From Darksidea phi (taxonomy: Eukaryota; Ascomycota; Dothideomycetes; Pleosporales; Lentitheciaceae), in the NCBI GenBank assembly GCA_030770425.1, contig JASJFT010000117.1, positions 62,001 through 126,000 of the forward strand: a stretch of DNA of 64,000 bases. The letters run 5' to 3'. Position numbers and translations under genes: made by a program. Position 1 is the stretch's first letter. Each line of letters starts with the position of its first letter. The notes below the pieces were generated by a model, which was not told the origin of the DNA, did not search any database, and was given only the letters and a program-made list of their open reading frames with translations. This document shows positions 62,680 through 64,000 of this stretch, in pieces.

Positions 62680-64000
62680 TATTAATTCTAATCTAAACTT
62701 TATATAAAGGTATATATAATATATAATATATTAACTATTCTAAACTAAGATTATATCGATATAGTAACTCTATCTAGCTTATATAATATCTTTAGAAAGA
62801 GTATAACTAATACTCTAATATTAAACCTAGTAGTCCTTATTTAATAATAGACGACTTAGATATTAGAGTTATAATAAACTATAATATCGCTATAAAGAAT
62901 ATTATAATAGATATAAATAAAACTTATAATAAAGTTAAAGATTCTAATATCTAAGAAGTATAATAGTAGAAAGAAAGGCTTAAGATTATTTCTTATATAA
63001 CTAGACTTATATTATTAGTTTAACTCTATTATATTTACTAGTAACTAGAATAAGATCCTTATTACTAGTATATATATAATAGAGAAGATAGCTATATAGA
63101 TATAACTTCTAATCGATAATTATATAGCTAATAAAGATTTCTTATTAAAGTAATACGACGAAATAAAAGTAGTATTTAAGAATTAGAATTTATTTAACGA
63201 ATAGATATATATAGTCTTTAGAAATATAAATAAGGTTTAATAGACTAAATAATAGATTTAGAGACTAAGGTAAACTAAATTAATAAGCGTCTATATTACT
63301 AAATTTAAATAATTATAGTATATAATTAATTAGGACGATATACCTCTTATAATTATATATTATAACGAACTTAAAAAATTAATTAAGAATAAACTAGCTT
63401 AGCTTAAGAAGTTAGACGACCTAGTTAAATTAATTAAGATAGTAATTTATATTACTAACCAATTATATAAATAAGTACTTAAAAGATAAAATATTATAGA
63501 ACTAGTAAGAATCTATAGAAAGAAATAATTAATTTAAAAGTATAGTTACTATAAGGGTTATAATAAGATAAATATTAATATAGTCTAAAAAGAGAAAAAA
63601 TATCTAAAGAATAAGAAACGTAACTAAGATAAGAAATTATAGAAAGTACTAATAAGTAAGATAAGATAATATTAAGAAGAGAAGGTATATCTATATTATA
63701 ATTAATAGAAGTACTTTATAAAGAAATATAAAGAGAAAAGAAAAAAGAATATAGATACTTATAAAGATATTAGACGTATTAATATAATTAGATAAGATAA
63801 AGAAGAGACTAAAGAATCTAACTTAATATCTAAATAATAGTTTAATACTAATAGATAGAACGAGGTCGAAGAAATTATTTAATAATAAGAGGACCTAAAG
63901 CTTAAAATAGAGGAATTAAGATTTAATAAACTAGATAAGATTAGTATAGAAGATATTTTTTAATAACTAGTATATAATAAGTATTAGAAGTATAGGACTA
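62680..64000 (+). pseudogene. Ty3/gypsy gag with zinc knuckle, RIP-mutated, runs off the window
   Basis: The + strand reads as a fungal Ty3/gypsy Gag. The retrotransposon-gag core appears around 63180-63480 (RLRQTKLISVYITKFKQL, then NQDDIPLII, then NELKKLIKNKLAQL). A basic stretch leads to a CCHC zinc knuckle at 63688-63729 that RIP changed to YLYYN..KYFIKKY; the spacing is exactly C-x2-C-x4-H-x4-C. An acidic C-terminal region starts about 63750, and protease and RT would lie beyond 64000. The residual CpA at 63463 lies in the gag core. It could be the same family as the pol at 1-1640, but the two parts do not overlap, so this cannot be tested here. Confidence 0.88.

Larger units (their letters stand above)
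1..64000. other. RIP-saturated AT-rich isochore
   Basis: By eye, CpA and its complement TpG are nearly eliminated over the whole window, while TpA is in large excess and CpG, CpT and CpC remain. This is the known signature of fungal repeat-induced point mutation, which converts CpA to TpA on either strand. Consequences visible throughout: TAA and TAG are dense in all frames, TGA is essentially missing, and only about four ATG triplets exist on both strands (near 20705, 47073, 49218, 52230). Paired copies of the same repeat also differ by C/T and G/A in other contexts (CpT, CpG), so mutation continued beyond the preferred site. No functional protein gene is expected here. Confidence 0.96.

Noticed and set aside
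1..64000. Mitochondrial genome because of the high A+T
   Set aside because: Selective loss of CpA/TpG, near-absence of ATG, and LTR retrotransposon content are not mitochondrial features; no mitochondrial genes or tRNAs are seen.
1..64000. Functional protein-coding genes or small ORFs
   Set aside because: With ATG nearly extinct and TAA/TAG dense in all frames, any open stretch is short and lacks a start. The protein-like readings found all require ignoring RIP-type stops.

Overview
The window is a gene-free, heterochromatin-like block from a filamentous ascomycete (Pezizomycotina) that has been almost completely mutated by repeat-induced point mutation (RIP). The dinucleotides CpA and TpG are nearly absent on both strands: I found only about two dozen in 64 kb (for example 2337, 2874, 5347, 20705, 49219, 52231, 61630). 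Every other dinucleotide, including CpG, CpT and CpC, survives. As a result ATG and TGA are almost gone, Gln and Trp codons read as TAA or TAG, and no frame can be a functional gene. All coding entries are therefore pseudogenes. They were recognised by reading through RIP-type stops and accepting Gly/Asp/Cys/His codons that RIP would have changed.

Layout. (1) 1-1.64 kb: 3' half of a Ty3/gypsy chromovirus pol (+). (2) 2890-14481: a pogo/Fot1-type DNA transposon with TA target duplication and unusually long (~1.9 kb) inverted arms. Copia-C (6957-12700, minus, TSD gtata) is inserted in its right arm, and copia-C in turn carries a solo gypsy LTR (9641-9826). (3) 14981-45697: copia-A (minus, TSD taata), split by two insertions. 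Gypsy X (15535-34065) sits in its 3' non-coding region and copia-B (35370-42021, plus) sits in its reverse transcriptase. Gypsy X contains a 1.16-kb retroposon (20289-21447) and a second full copy of its own family, gypsy Y (24236-32809). (4) 45.7-59.1 kb: mostly unrecognised RIP-mutated DNA. The 46.3-53 kb part looks richer in CpG, and a BCS1-like AAA-ATPase fragment lies at its right end (52872-53018). (5) 59141-61637: a second full copy and a 5'-truncated copy of the 1.2-kb retroposon. (6) 61850-62.1 kb: an LTR end of the copia-A family. (7) about 62.68-64 kb: gag of another Ty3/gypsy element (+), running off the window.

Each nested insertion is supported by paired LTRs or shared ends, by a target-site duplication, and in three cases by restored continuity of the interrupted host (the inverted arm, the RT reading frame, a 20-bp minisatellite). 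I see no functional protein gene, rRNA, tRNA or CRISPR. The combination suggests an AT-rich isochore, possibly centromeric or subtelomeric; that placement is inference.
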